64,000 bases of DNA from Crocinitomicaceae bacterium (GTDB lineage: Bacteria; Bacteroidota; Bacteroidia; Flavobacteriales_D; Crocinitomicaceae). Positions 1-8,316 of the stretch are shown here, in pieces. The notes beneath the pieces are model-generated. The model was not told the DNA's origin and searched no databases. It saw only the letters and a program-made list of their open reading frames with translations. The first letter of the stretch is position 1; each line of letters starts with the position of its first letter. Position numbers and translations under genes: made by a program. The stretch covers positions 117,127-181,126 of the forward strand of contig JACJYW010000010.1 in the NCBI GenBank assembly GCA_020635955.1, read 5' to 3'.

Positions 1-72
1 TACTATAAAAAGAATGGTAAGAACTATCCGTTAAAGTTTATTGATCATGGTAAAACAGAGTGGGACGGATAG
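1..72 (+). CDS. 3' end of an unidentified gene (partial)
   Basis: The first 24 codons of the window form an open frame ending in TAG at 70-72, giving a hydrophilic tail that finishes in TEWDG. The piece is too short to identify. It could be the C-terminus of a gene starting before the window, which fits the spacing to the next gene, or a chance open frame. Confidence 0.4.
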   Translation, partial: YYKKNGKNYPLKFIDHGKTEWDG

Positions 73-117
73 CTTGTTACTTTTCATAGTATTTTGAATT
101 ATGAGGAAAAAGCCACT

Positions 118-1026
118 GTGAAAAATTTCCTCTTCTTTCTTATCTGCTCTATTTTATTCTCCTGTAATTCACAAACTCAAACTTTGGACTTTACTGAGAG
201 TCTTATACAAGAGGATACGATCGAAATGTCGGAAGAGGTATTTGATCTGTTCGAAAACTCCCCTAATGACCGAACGGAGATCATAAAGAATTTGGAAAAG
301 AAGATTAGCGGAGATCAGCCACTGATCGTACATTGCCTGGTTCCGCTTTGTGATAATAAACATCAGGGAATTGTTCCAACATCCGAATCTTTAGGAGATG
401 GTTTTTCTTTAAGAACAAATCTTTATTGGTCAACATCCTACGGTATGAAGAACTATTTCGTCAAATCATCTTCCTGGAAATCATTACCTGTTGATTTTGC
501 AGTTTCAGACACTATTTTGGAAAGAGTAGCGTTTGAGCGAAAATTTGAGAATGGCGCTACAGTAATTTTAATTTGTGACGCTTATAGGGGAGATATGATG
601 AAGCCATGTTTAGAGGATTATTTTTCTTCGCTTGCTGGACATAAGACTGATTCTATTCTTTACAAAAATGAAAAATTGGCAATCAATCAAGGAGCCGATC
701 TTATGGCTTTTAACGGTCACAATGGATTGATGGATGTTGACATTGACACAGTTTATGCTGATAGATCAAGAATGAAGGATGCTGTTGTAATAGCTTGTTC
801 CAGCAAAGGTTATTTCAACCCATATTTCGTACAAACAAATTCGTACCCACTATTGAATACCTCTTCACTTTTGTGGCCAGGTGCAATGATTTTAAACGCC
901 GTTATAAGGGAATGGGCAATGCTTCATGCCGGAGAGGATGTTCAAAATGCAGCAGGTGATTCATATCATGAAGTTAAAAAGTGCGGACAATCTGCGGCCA
1001 GGAGGATGTTTGTGAGTGGTTGGTAA
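118..1026 (+). CDS. Lipoprotein of unknown function with a caspase-like His/Cys pattern
   Basis: The gene encodes a predicted lipoprotein: a hydrophobic N-terminus ends in a lipobox (LFSC) about 16 residues after a GTG start at 118. A TTG at 94 is also in frame but would put charged residues ahead of the signal peptide. The C-terminal half alternates predicted beta strands with two striking motifs, NGHNG (His about residue 201 from the GTG) and VVIACSS (Cys about 227). This is the order and approximate spacing of the catalytic His and Cys of clan CD peptidases (caspases, gingipains). The segment LVPLCDNKHQGIVP near residue 76 looks conserved in type but I cannot name the family. Peptidase activity is inference. 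It could equally be a catalytically inert relative. Confidence 0.75.
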   Translation: MKNFLFFLICSILFSCNSQTQTLDFTESLIQEDTIEMSEEVFDLFENSPNDRTEIIKNLEKKISGDQPLIVHCLVPLCDNKHQGIVPTSESLGDGFSLRTNLYWSTSYGMKNYFVKSSSWKSLPVDFAVSDTILERVAFERKFENGATVILICDAYRGDMMKPCLEDYFSSLAGHKTDSILYKNEKLAINQGADLMAFNGHNGLMDVDIDTVYADRSRMKDAVVIACSSKGYFNPYFVQTNSYPLLNTSSLLWPGAMILNAVIREWAMLHAGEDVQNAAGDSYHEVKKCGQSAARRMFVSGW

Positions 1027-1028
1027 AC

Positions 1029-1415
1029 CTAATCTTCCATAAAAGGTTTTGATTCCAGTGTAATGATATCACCGATCATCAATTTGTAATCTTCACCCAC
1101 TTCTTCCATTTCCATGTCTTCTTCTTCATAGATCCATTTAATGGCAACGGGTTTATTTTCACTAGTTTTCCGTAAATGTTTGAAAACATCAAGAATAATA
1201 CTGGATGAAGAAGTATTAAAATATTCCAGGTCAACATCCACTTCAATACGTTCAGCTTCAGTTTTAACGAATTCCAATAACCAGTTTCTGAAAGGGAGGT
1301 AAAAGTCTCGGGCATCCTCTGGAATGCTCTTTCCTTTGATAGCAAGCTTTCCGGCTTCAATGTTTCCTTTGATTTCGGGCGTTTTATGAGTTGCTTCTAC
1401 AGTAAATTCATTCAT
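1029..1415 (-). CDS. DUF1987 / SiaC-family regulatory phosphoprotein
   Basis: This 128-residue protein matches the DUF1987 (SiaC) family over its whole length, including KGKSIPEDARDFYLPFRNWL (residues 27-46) and the following YFNTSSSS segment (residues 65-72). In Pseudomonas aeruginosa, SiaC is phosphorylated on a threonine in the equivalent segment by the kinase SiaB and dephosphorylated by the PP2C phosphatase SiaA, and it controls a diguanylate cyclase. Here T68 or the adjacent serines are the likely phosphoacceptor. No SiaB-like kinase lies beside it, but two PP2C-type phosphatases lie 5 and 9 kb away. It is convergent with the preceding lipoprotein gene, with only 2 bases between the stops. 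Family assignment is firm, the regulated target is unknown. Confidence 0.85.
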   Translation of the reverse strand: MNEFTVEATHKTPEIKGNIEAGKLAIKGKSIPEDARDFYLPFRNWLLEFVKTEAERIEVDVDLEYFNTSSSSIILDVFKHLRKTSENKPVAIKWIYEEEDMEMEEVGEDYKLMIGDIITLESKPFMED

Positions 1416-1565
1416 AAGTAATGGTAGTGAGTTCCTTAAAAATATGAATTTTGTACGTAAAACATAGTTAAAATGTTCGGCTTCTAGCCAAATCGTTTAA
1501 AATAGCCGACTAAACCTTATTTTTTTTCGTTCATTTAATTATGTGGCTCAACGCTACTTTATTCG

Positions 1566-1573
1566 TAATTTTG
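1566..1573 (+). promoter_or_regulatory. Candidate -7 element of dxs
   Basis: TAATTTTG matches the Bacteroidota -7 consensus TAnnTTTG. It ends 7 bases before the dxs ATG, so transcription would start almost at the start codon, giving a leaderless or nearly leaderless mRNA. No clear -33 TTG is present. Confidence 0.5.
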
Positions 1574-1580
1574 TGTAACC

Positions 1581-3527
1581 ATGAATGAATATAAAGCTGG
1601 TCCTTTCTTAAGTAAGATCGATTCACCAAGAGATCTGAAAGAGAAATTCACCATTGATGATCTGCCTCAGGTTTCAGAAGAATTGAGACAGTATATCATT
1701 GATGTGATCTCAGAGATCGGTAATTCACATTTTGGTGCCAGTTTAGGCGTTGTTGAATTATCGGTGGCTATACATTATGTATTTAATACTCCTCACGATC
1801 AATTGATCTGGGATGTTGGGCATCAGGCTTATGGTCACAAGATCCTCACTGGAAGGAGAGAACGCTTTCATACGAACCGACAAAAGGGAGGGATTTCTGG
1901 ATTCCCAAAAATGAGTGAAAGTGAGTATGATGCTTTTGGCGTTGGACATTCTTCTACATCTGTTTCTGCAGCTCTTGGAATGGCAGTAGCCAATAATTAC
2001 TTAGGAGACGACAGAAATCACATTGCTGTTATTGGTGATGGAGCCATGACAGCCGGTTTGGCATTTGAAGGCTTGAATCATGCTGGGAGTATAGAGGATA
2101 TGAATCTTCTCGTTATCCTGAACGATAATTGCATGTCCATTGACCCTAATGTTGGGGCTTTGCGTGATTATCTAACAGATATCACTACTTCTCACACCTA
2201 TAATAAAGTGAAGGATGATGTGTGGAAATTGTTGGGTAAGGTTTCCAAATTCGGACCTAACGCTCAAGCCATTGCATCAAAAATTTCCCACGCTTTGAAA
2301 GGGACCTTGCTGAAGCATTCCAATTATTTCGAGTCATTAAACTTCAGATATTTTGGTCCTATTGACGGACATGACACCATTGCACTCGTTAAGATCCTTG
2401 AAGATCTTAAGGATATAAAGGGTCCTAAGATCCTGCACGTATTAACTAAAAAAGGCAAGGGATATGCACCGGCTGAAGAAGGTGATGCTACTCAATGGCA
2501 TTCACCTGGGATCTTTAATAAAGATACCGGAGAGATCGTTAAAATATTACCTGAATCACCTGAGCCGCCAAGATATCAGGATGTATTTGGACATACTATT
2601 GTTGAATTGGCGGAGAAGAATGATAAGATAATGGGTATCACACCTGCTATGCCAACAGGCTCTTCATTGAATATAATGATGAAAGCCATGCCTGATAGAG
2701 CATTTGACGTGGGTATTGCCGAGCAACATGCAGTGACGTTTTCAGCAGGTTTGGCGACACAGGGCATGATCCCGTTTTGTAATATTTATTCATCCTTTAT
2801 GCAGAGAGCTTATGATCAGGTGATCCATGACGTGGCTTTGCAGAATTTGAATGTGGTGTTTTGTCTGGATAGAGGCGGATTGGTAGGTGCTGATGGTGCA
2901 ACTCATCATGGCGCTTATGATCTCGCTTATATGCGATCTATTCCAAACATGATTGTTGCTGCTCCAATGAATGAGGAGGAATTACGCAACATGATGTTTA
3001 CTGCTCAATTAGAGAATAAAGGTCCTTTTTCTATTCGCTATCCAAGAGGCAGAGGGGTGATGACCAACTGGAAATTGCCGTTTAAAGAAATACAAATAGG
3101 TAAAGGAAGAAAATTACACAATGGTGAGGATCTGGCTTTCATTACGATAGGTAGTATAGGTAATGAAACAACTAAAGCCATTGAAAAACTTAAGGAATCA
3201 GGGGTTTCTGCAGCACATTATGACATGCGATTTGTAAAGCCGTTGGATGAGCTGCTTTTACATGAGGTGTTTGGTAAATTTGATAAGGTGATAACTGTAG
3301 AAGATGGATGCTTAATTGGAGGTATGGGTTCTGCTATCCTTGAATTTATGGCTGATCACAACTACCAGGCAAAAGTCGTTCGTCTTGGAATTCCTGATAA
3401 ATTCATAGATCATGGTACCCAAAAAGAACTGTATCATGATTGTTTCTATGATGCTGATGCACAGATAAAATCGGCTGAAAAACTAATAGAAGGTATCATC
3501 CTGAATGCCTCCTCTTTAGTAGGTTAA
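1581..3527 (+). CDS. dxs: 1-deoxy-D-xylulose-5-phosphate synthase
   Basis: DXS condenses pyruvate and glyceraldehyde 3-phosphate to 1-deoxy-D-xylulose 5-phosphate, the first committed step of the MEP isoprenoid pathway, with thiamine diphosphate. At 648 residues it is slightly longer than the usual 620-640. Visible hallmarks are WDVGHQAYGHK (residues 77-87), the ThDP/Mg motif GDGAMT (152-157) with the following LNDNCMSI, the catalytic-Glu region GIAEQHAVTFSAG and DRGGLVGADGATHHG. The product supplies precursors for the carotenoid operon at 44 kb as well as for quinones and undecaprenyl phosphate. A -7 element directly upstream suggests its own promoter. A small lipoprotein gene follows after 17 bases. 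Confidence 0.97.
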   Translation: MNEYKAGPFLSKIDSPRDLKEKFTIDDLPQVSEELRQYIIDVISEIGNSHFGASLGVVELSVAIHYVFNTPHDQLIWDVGHQAYGHKILTGRRERFHTNRQKGGISGFPKMSESEYDAFGVGHSSTSVSAALGMAVANNYLGDDRNHIAVIGDGAMTAGLAFEGLNHAGSIEDMNLLVILNDNCMSIDPNVGALRDYLTDITTSHTYNKVKDDVWKLLGKVSKFGPNAQAIASKISHALKGTLLKHSNYFESLNFRYFGPIDGHDTIALVKILEDLKDIKGPKILHVLTKKGKGYAPAEEGDATQWHSPGIFNKDTGEIVKILPESPEPPRYQDVFGHTIVELAEKNDKIMGITPAMPTGSSLNIMMKAMPDRAFDVGIAEQHAVTFSAGLATQGMIPFCNIYSSFMQRAYDQVIHDVALQNLNVVFCLDRGGLVGADGATHHGAYDLAYMRSIPNMIVAAPMNEEELRNMMFTAQLENKGPFSIRYPRGRGVMTNWKLPFKEIQIGKGRKLHNGEDLAFITIGSIGNETTKAIEKLKESGVSAAHYDMRFVKPLDELLLHEVFGKFDKVITVEDGCLIGGMGSAILEFMADHNYQAKVVRLGIPDKFIDHGTQKELYHDCFYDADAQIKSAEKLIEGIILNASSLVG

Positions 3528-3544
3528 ACCATACAAAAAATCAC

Positions 3545-4084
3545 ATGAGATTATTAAGTTTTCTTCTAATTTCCCTTTTAATAGTAGGGTGTAAGGGTAA
3601 AATTGAACCGGTGAAATCTGAGCACGAGAAATTGGCTGATGGCGTGCGTTATTATTTCTTTTTAGGAGATTCAACTGAAGTGGATGTTGAGGTGACAGAT
3701 ACTATTTTTATCAGTGAATTGGATGAAATGTTGGGTACAATTGATGAAAATTTGAACCTGATCCAAATGGATATCGATACGCTCGGTTCGATCATTGATT
3801 CCACTGCATATCAGAATCTTGAATATGAGAAACATTTATATCCGGAAAGCATTGATTACAAAATGGCTCCAAAGCGACTGGAATTGGCAACTTACAGGCT
3901 AAAAATGGCTGAATTACAAGCCAAGAAATTGGAGTTCAAACTATCCAAAAGGTTAATGCTTAATTTGCGTAGAAGCCAATTCAATGAAATTGCCGGATAT
4001 CAGATCAAAACTTCCTATTTCCACAATGGTGAAAAATTGGAATTCACTTTGCTGACGGATGCAGATTTCAGGATAATAGATTAG
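3545..4084 (+). CDS. Small lipoprotein of unknown function
   Basis: This 179-residue protein begins with a typical lipoprotein signal (MRLLSFLLISLLIVGC, cleavage before Cys16). The mature part is acidic first, then strongly helical and Lys/Leu-rich (about residues 110-150, possible coiled coil), and ends in a short beta-like segment. I recognise no family. It starts 17 bases after dxs and is probably cotranscribed with it, but nothing in the sequence ties it to isoprenoid metabolism. Confidence 0.75.
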   Translation: MRLLSFLLISLLIVGCKGKIEPVKSEHEKLADGVRYYFFLGDSTEVDVEVTDTIFISELDEMLGTIDENLNLIQMDIDTLGSIIDSTAYQNLEYEKHLYPESIDYKMAPKRLELATYRLKMAELQAKKLEFKLSKRLMLNLRRSQFNEIAGYQIKTSYFHNGEKLEFTLLTDADFRIID

Positions 4085-4151
4085 CAATCAATTTGTTATA
4101 AACGGCTAGCATGGCTTGAAATTGCGGCTGGTATTTCACATCTGTTTTTAG

Positions 4152-4159
4152 TAACTTTG
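4152..4159 (+). promoter_or_regulatory. Candidate -7 element of the kinase operon
   Basis: TAACTTTG is an exact match to TAnnTTTG, 24 bases before the ATG of the histidine kinase at 4184. A TTG at 4122-4124 is further away than the usual 17-23 bases, so the -33 box is uncertain. Confidence 0.5.
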
Positions 4160-4183
4160 GTAGCTAAACTTTAGACTCACCTC

Positions 4184-5755
4184 ATGTTGCAAAAACTTCT
4201 TTCCATTGGAAATCTACCAACGGATTCAGATGTAGTAAAACAAAAGCACTCCTTCATGGTGTATATGGGTCTCGTTATGGGATTCGGAGGGATAGTTTGG
4301 GGAACCATGGCAACAGCTTTTGGATATCCAATCCCTGGGGTTATTCCGTATGCCTATTCTTTTATTACTGTTTTGAACTTTTTGTACTTTTCAAAAAGTA
4401 AGAATTTCAAGGTGTCAAGTGCAATCCAGGTTTTCATGAGCTTGCTTTTGCCTTTTTTATTTCAGTGGTCTTTAGGTGGATTTTTATCAAGTGGCGCAAT
4501 GATGCTGTGGGCTATTCTAGCCGTTATTGGATCACTTTCTTTTTATGATACCAAAACAAGTAGAATTTGGATTGCCTTGTTTGTAGGGTTTACAATATTA
4601 AGCGGATTTATAGACCCTTACCTTGTAGATTTTAGACCTGATCTGACAGAGCAAATTGCCGTATTATTTTTTGTGGTAAACATTATCATCATTTCCTCTG
4701 CCGTATATTTCCTGGTAGTATTCTTCATCAATATTCGAGATAATGCTAATGCTCAATTGGAACAACAACATAAAGAGTTGCAGCAATCTCAATCACAATT
4801 GATCCAATCAGAGAAATTGGCTGCTTTAGGTCAATTAATTGCGGGTGTTGCCCATGAAGTGAATACACCGCTAGGTGCAATTCAAGCTTCTATCGGAACC
4901 ATAAGATCAGCAATAAAGTCGTCTGTTAGAGGATTTCCTGAAGTATTGGGAATCTTAACCATGGAAGAGAAAGCCATCTTCTTTATGATGTTAGAAGATG
5001 CATTTAACTCAACCAACAATATTTCCTCCTCTGAACAACGAATGATCAGAAGAGAAATGGTGTCAAAATTAGAAGATGAAGGATTTGAAAATGCAGATGA
5101 ATTGGCTGAAATTTTAGTGGATATTGGTTTGTATGAATTGAAAGATGATTACTTGTCCTTATTGAAAGGACCAAATGTTTCTGCAGCCCTGGAGTTGATC
5201 TATAATCAAACGGAACAGTGCAAGAATAGTGATAACATTAAGATGGCAGTTGATCGAGCATCTAAGATCGTTTTTGCATTAAAGAATTATTCGCGCTTTG
5301 ATCATAGTGGAGAGAAAACGGAAGCTGATATTGAAAATGGTATCGAAACTATCCTTACACTATATCATAATATGATCAAGAAAGGAATTGATGTGGAGAG
5401 AAATTTTGAAAGCCTTGCACCTATTTCCTGTTATCCGGATGAATTGAACCAGGTTTGGACAAACTTGATACACAATGCCATTCAGGCCATGAACAATGAA
5501 GGTCGTTTAGCTATTTCTATCAAACAAGATGGAAATATGGCAAGAGTTGATATCGCCGATTCAGGGAAGGGAATTCCACCTGAAATTCAAAACAGAATAT
5601 TTGAACCATTTTTCACTACCAAACCGGCTGGTGAAGGAAGTGGATTAGGATTGGATATTGTTCGAAAGATCGTTGAGAAACATTCCGGAACTATAACGGT
5701 TGAAAGTGAACCTGGAAAAACAGTATTCACGGTAAAATTACCTTACGCAAACTAA
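4184..5755 (+). CDS. Membrane sensor histidine kinase with a helical insertion after the H box
   Basis: This inner-membrane two-component kinase has about six hydrophobic segments (residues roughly 24-183), a short coiled coil (187-212), an H box GVAHEVNTPLGAIQ with phospho-accepting His224, and a C-terminal ATPase domain: N box LNQVWTNLIHNAIQAM (421-436), G1 DSGKGIP (459-465), F box and G2 GEGSGLGL. Between the H box and the second DHp-like helix (NIKMAVDRASKIVFAL, 351-366) lie about 105 extra, mostly helical and acidic residues, much more than a standard HisKA domain. It is the first gene of an operon with two receiver proteins, 2 and 3 bases apart, which are its obvious phosphotransfer partners. 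No recognisable ligand-binding domain is present, so the signal is unknown. Confidence 0.93.
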   Translation: MLQKLLSIGNLPTDSDVVKQKHSFMVYMGLVMGFGGIVWGTMATAFGYPIPGVIPYAYSFITVLNFLYFSKSKNFKVSSAIQVFMSLLLPFLFQWSLGGFLSSGAMMLWAILAVIGSLSFYDTKTSRIWIALFVGFTILSGFIDPYLVDFRPDLTEQIAVLFFVVNIIIISSAVYFLVVFFINIRDNANAQLEQQHKELQQSQSQLIQSEKLAALGQLIAGVAHEVNTPLGAIQASIGTIRSAIKSSVRGFPEVLGILTMEEKAIFFMMLEDAFNSTNNISSSEQRMIRREMVSKLEDEGFENADELAEILVDIGLYELKDDYLSLLKGPNVSAALELIYNQTEQCKNSDNIKMAVDRASKIVFALKNYSRFDHSGEKTEADIENGIETILTLYHNMIKKGIDVERNFESLAPISCYPDELNQVWTNLIHNAIQAMNNEGRLAISIKQDGNMARVDIADSGKGIPPEIQNRIFEPFFTTKPAGEGSGLGLDIVRKIVEKHSGTITVESEPGKTVFTVKLPYAN

Positions 5756-5757
5756 TT

Positions 5758-6153
5758 ATGGCTAAGAAGACAATACTTTGTTTAGATGATGAACGTACCA
5801 TTTTAACCAGTTTAAAGGGACAGTTAAAACGAAATTTTGGTTCTGAATACGGTTATGAATTTGCAGAAAGTCCGGATGAGGCTTTGGATCTTATAGAAGA
5901 ATTGGTAGAAGATGATATTGAGATCTTATTGATCGTTTCTGACTGGTTGATGCCAGAGATGAAAGGAGATGAGTTTTTGATCAAAGTACACGAGAAGTTT
6001 CCTAAGATCGTGAAGGTTATGCTCACTGGTCAGGCCGATAATGAAGCAGTTGAGAGAGCAGAGAAAGAGGCTAATTTGTATAAGTGCTTGCAAAAACCCT
6101 GGACAGAGGAAGAATTAATTTCAACCATTAGAAGCGGAATTGCATTGTTGTAA
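5758..6153 (+). CDS. Stand-alone receiver-domain response regulator
   Basis: This 131-residue protein is a single receiver domain: acidic pocket D10-D11, phospho-accepting Asp62 in VSDWLMPEMKGDEFL, T90 and K113 (KPW). There is no output domain, so it acts by protein contact or as a phosphate relay or sink. It starts 2 bases after the kinase stop and is followed after 3 bases by a second receiver protein with near-parallel sequence (SDQIMPGMKGDE). The pair looks like an old duplication in which only the second copy carries an effector. It is RpfG/HnoC-like in receiver type. Confidence 0.93.
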   Translation: MAKKTILCLDDERTILTSLKGQLKRNFGSEYGYEFAESPDEALDLIEELVEDDIEILLIVSDWLMPEMKGDEFLIKVHEKFPKIVKVMLTGQADNEAVERAEKEANLYKCLQKPWTEEELISTIRSGIALL

Positions 6154-6156
6154 AAA

Positions 6157-7494
6157 GTGAAAAAGCCAACCATCATATGCGTTGATGACGAGAGAATGAT
6201 CTTGAACAGTCTCCGTTCTCAGTTGCGCAGGCATTTGGGAACGAATTTTTCTGTGGAGACCGTTGAAAGTGGAGATGAAGCTTTAGAGTTATTCATTGAA
6301 TTGCGTGATGATGGATATCCTATTCCCGTGATCATTTCAGATCAGATCATGCCTGGTATGAAAGGGGATGAATTGCTTTCGAAACTAAATAAGTTGGATG
6401 CTTCAGTAAAAAAGATTCTTCTCACCGGACAGGCGAGCATTGAGGCGGTTGGTAATGCCATCAACAATGCCAGTTTATACCGATACATGTCTAAGCCCTG
6501 GGAAATTGAAGATTTGAATCTTACAGTTACCGAGGCGATCAATAGTTTTTTTAAAGAGAATGAACTGCGTAAATCAGAGAAAGCTAGGGAAGAGCTGATC
6601 AATGAACTGAAGGCTGTAAATGAATCTCTTGAAGAGAAAGTGCTGCAGAGAACGCAAACATTGGAACAAAAGAACAGAGACATTACTTCCAGTATTAATT
6701 ATGCTAAATTGATTCAGGATTCGATTCTGCCTTCAAAGGAAAAGATAAAGAATGTTCTTCCGGATTCGTTCGTCTTATACCAACCTAAGGATATCGTTAG
6801 TGGTGATTTTTATTGGGTCAATCACAATAAGGAAATGGACAAGATCTATTTCTCAGTGGCTGATTCTACCGGTCATGGAGTGCCAGGAGCCTTTATGAGC
6901 ATCATTGGTTCTTCCTTGTTCAATGAAGCAGTTAAAACAGACACTTTTATAAAACCTAATGAGATCTTTAATCACGTTAGAGATGGAATTATCAAGGTTT
7001 TGAATCAGAAACAAACTGCCCAAAAAGACGGTATTGATGCTGCTATGGTGAGTTTTGACAAAGTGAAGCGAACTCTTTATTTTTCGGGTGCATTTAACCC
7101 TTTATATCTCATTAGGAATTCATCACAACCATTGGTTACTATTGACGGATCTGTTATTGAGCCGGATATGGATCTTGATGGAAAAAAATTATACGCTATT
7201 AATGGTGATAAACAGCCATTAGCGCATCACGCAGATGCTAATGATGGGTTCACCGTTCATAAGTTGCAGGCTGAAAAAGGTGATGAAGTTTTCTTATTCA
7301 GTGATGGTTTCGTTGATCAGTTTGGTGGCGCTTTGAATAAAAAGTACATGCGAAAACGCTTCAAACAATTGCTGTTATCAGTCTTTGGAAAGCCTAATCA
7401 CGAACAGGAATCTACGCTACTTAAAGAATTCAACAACTGGAAAGGTCAGTTTGAACAAGTAGATGATATTTGCGTAATGGGTGTGAGAATATAA
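6157..7494 (+). CDS. Response regulator with PP2C/SpoIIE-type phosphatase output
   Basis: Domains in order: receiver (residues 1-125; D10-D11, phospho-Asp62, T90, K113), coiled coil (about 131-180), and a PP2C-family SpoIIE-like serine/threonine phosphatase (about 185-445) with metal-site motifs DIVSGDFYW (Asp217), ADSTGHGVPG (Asp236) and FSDGFVDQFGG. The start is GTG, 3 bases after the previous stop. Phosphorylation by the kinase at 4184 presumably controls the phosphatase, and the natural substrates would be anti-anti-sigma/STAS or SiaC-type phosphoproteins. Candidates in the window are the DUF1987 protein at 1029 and the STAS-like protein at 17554, but no direct link is shown. The last bases of the gene are duplicated twice downstream. 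Confidence 0.93.
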   Translation: MKKPTIICVDDERMILNSLRSQLRRHLGTNFSVETVESGDEALELFIELRDDGYPIPVIISDQIMPGMKGDELLSKLNKLDASVKKILLTGQASIEAVGNAINNASLYRYMSKPWEIEDLNLTVTEAINSFFKENELRKSEKAREELINELKAVNESLEEKVLQRTQTLEQKNRDITSSINYAKLIQDSILPSKEKIKNVLPDSFVLYQPKDIVSGDFYWVNHNKEMDKIYFSVADSTGHGVPGAFMSIIGSSLFNEAVKTDTFIKPNEIFNHVRDGIIKVLNQKQTAQKDGIDAAMVSFDKVKRTLYFSGAFNPLYLIRNSSQPLVTIDGSVIEPDMDLDGKKLYAINGDKQPLAHHADANDGFTVHKLQAEKGDEVFLFSDGFVDQFGGALNKKYMRKRFKQLLLSVFGKPNHEQESTLLKEFNNWKGQFEQVDDICVMGVRI

Positions 7495-7685
7495 TTCGAA
7501 CAACCATTTAAGCAGTCCTCACCAAAAACCGATCTTTTCAGATCGCGGTTCGTCTTCAGAAACATTCGTTTCTTTTTCCTGAGCCCGTCGAAGGGTAATG
7601 GGTGTGAGAATATAATTCGAACAACCATTTAAGCAGTTTATCCTGATCCGTCAACTGACGGACGAAGGGTAATGGGTGTGAGAAT
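7474..7685 (+). repeat. Direct repeats of the PP2C gene 3' end with interspersed palindromic elements
   Basis: The 43 bases at 7474-7516 (last 7 codons of the phosphatase gene, including its stop, plus flank) recur identically at 7595-7637, and their first 17 bases recur at 7669-7685. Copies two and three are each preceded by CGAAGG. The spacers contain hairpin-forming elements: one ending CCTGAGCCCGTCGAAGG (7578-7594) and one with the palindrome TCCGTCAACTGACGGA (near 7646-7661). Both spacers resemble short dispersed palindromic repeats common in Bacteroidota genomes (from memory, unchecked). The arrangement suggests duplication of the gene tail associated with insertion of such elements. 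The repeated tail codes only VMGVRI and stop, so no extra gene is created. Confidence 0.85.
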
Positions 7686-7693
7686 TTAGCCTA

Positions 7694-8299
7694 TCAGCTC
7701 TTCTCGTCAATCAATTTGAACATAAAACCAACCACTCTTTCAAATGAATCAAACTGTTTTTGATTCGGAAGTGGTCCGTAGTTATAGTAAGATAAGGTAC
7801 CATCTTTAGCATGAATGGAGCTTTTTAAGTCACTTCCAATTTGTCTTAATTCTTCCTGCAATTTGAAATTGAAGAATGATCTGAATTTATCCTCTTCTTT
7901 ACTCTTGATAAGGAACTTCTTGTCAAATTCAGCATCTCCGAATTCAATGTCTTTCATTCCTAATAGTTTTCCAGTTTTGCTAAAAATATGCTCTTTTCCT
8001 ATTTTAAAATCAAAGTCAAAAGGTGTGTTTCTAAAATTCACGTAGGTAACTACCTGCTTGTTTTTACCACTGCCTTGCATTTGTTCATAGATCTCAAATT
8101 GACATCCCTTGTAATCTCCTTTTACCGAATTTAGCATGACCAACATATACTTATTGGAGGTATGTTGTAGGTTGTGTTTATTTGCAAAGTCAGAGAAAAA
8201 CTGAATTTTACGCTTATTGATCTTTTTGGTGTATTTAACCGCCCAAACAATGATACCAACAAAGGCACCTAATGATAAAATGAGAATGACTATTTCCAT
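7694..8299 (-). CDS. Single-pass membrane protein of unknown function
   Basis: This 201-residue protein has an N-terminal membrane anchor (about residues 2-23) followed by basic residues and a soluble mixed alpha/beta domain. The segment KGCQFEIYEQMQGSGKN, then YVNFRNTPFDFDF and the downstream FGDAEFDKKFLIKS, resembles the pattern of DUF3137-like domains, in which a FDKKF-type motif is recurrent. I treat this as a weak similarity. The gene is convergent with the kinase operon across the repeat region, and its start lies 17 bases downstream of the D-aminoacylase-like gene's stop on the same strand, so the two may share a transcript. Confidence 0.7.
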   Translation of the reverse strand: MEIVILILSLGAFVGIIVWAVKYTKKINKRKIQFFSDFANKHNLQHTSNKYMLVMLNSVKGDYKGCQFEIYEQMQGSGKNKQVVTYVNFRNTPFDFDFKIGKEHIFSKTGKLLGMKDIEFGDAEFDKKFLIKSKEEDKFRSFFNFKLQEELRQIGSDLKSSIHAKDGTLSYYNYGPLPNQKQFDSFERVVGFMFKLIDEKS

Positions 8300-8316
8300 G
8301 AGGTAAAGATAATTTT

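Noticed and set aside
6342..6683. Minus-strand open frame of 113 codons inside the receiver-PP2C gene
   Set aside because: Fully antisense to a well-recognised receiver and coiled coil; no independent features.
7446..7628. Minus-strand open frame of 60 codons over the gene-tail repeats
   Set aside because: Generated by the duplicated 3' end and palindromic spacers; no family resemblance.
7474..7685. Direct repeats considered as a small CRISPR array
   Set aside because: The repeat is a coding gene tail, the spacings are unequal (121 and 74 bp), the third copy is truncated and no cas genes are near.
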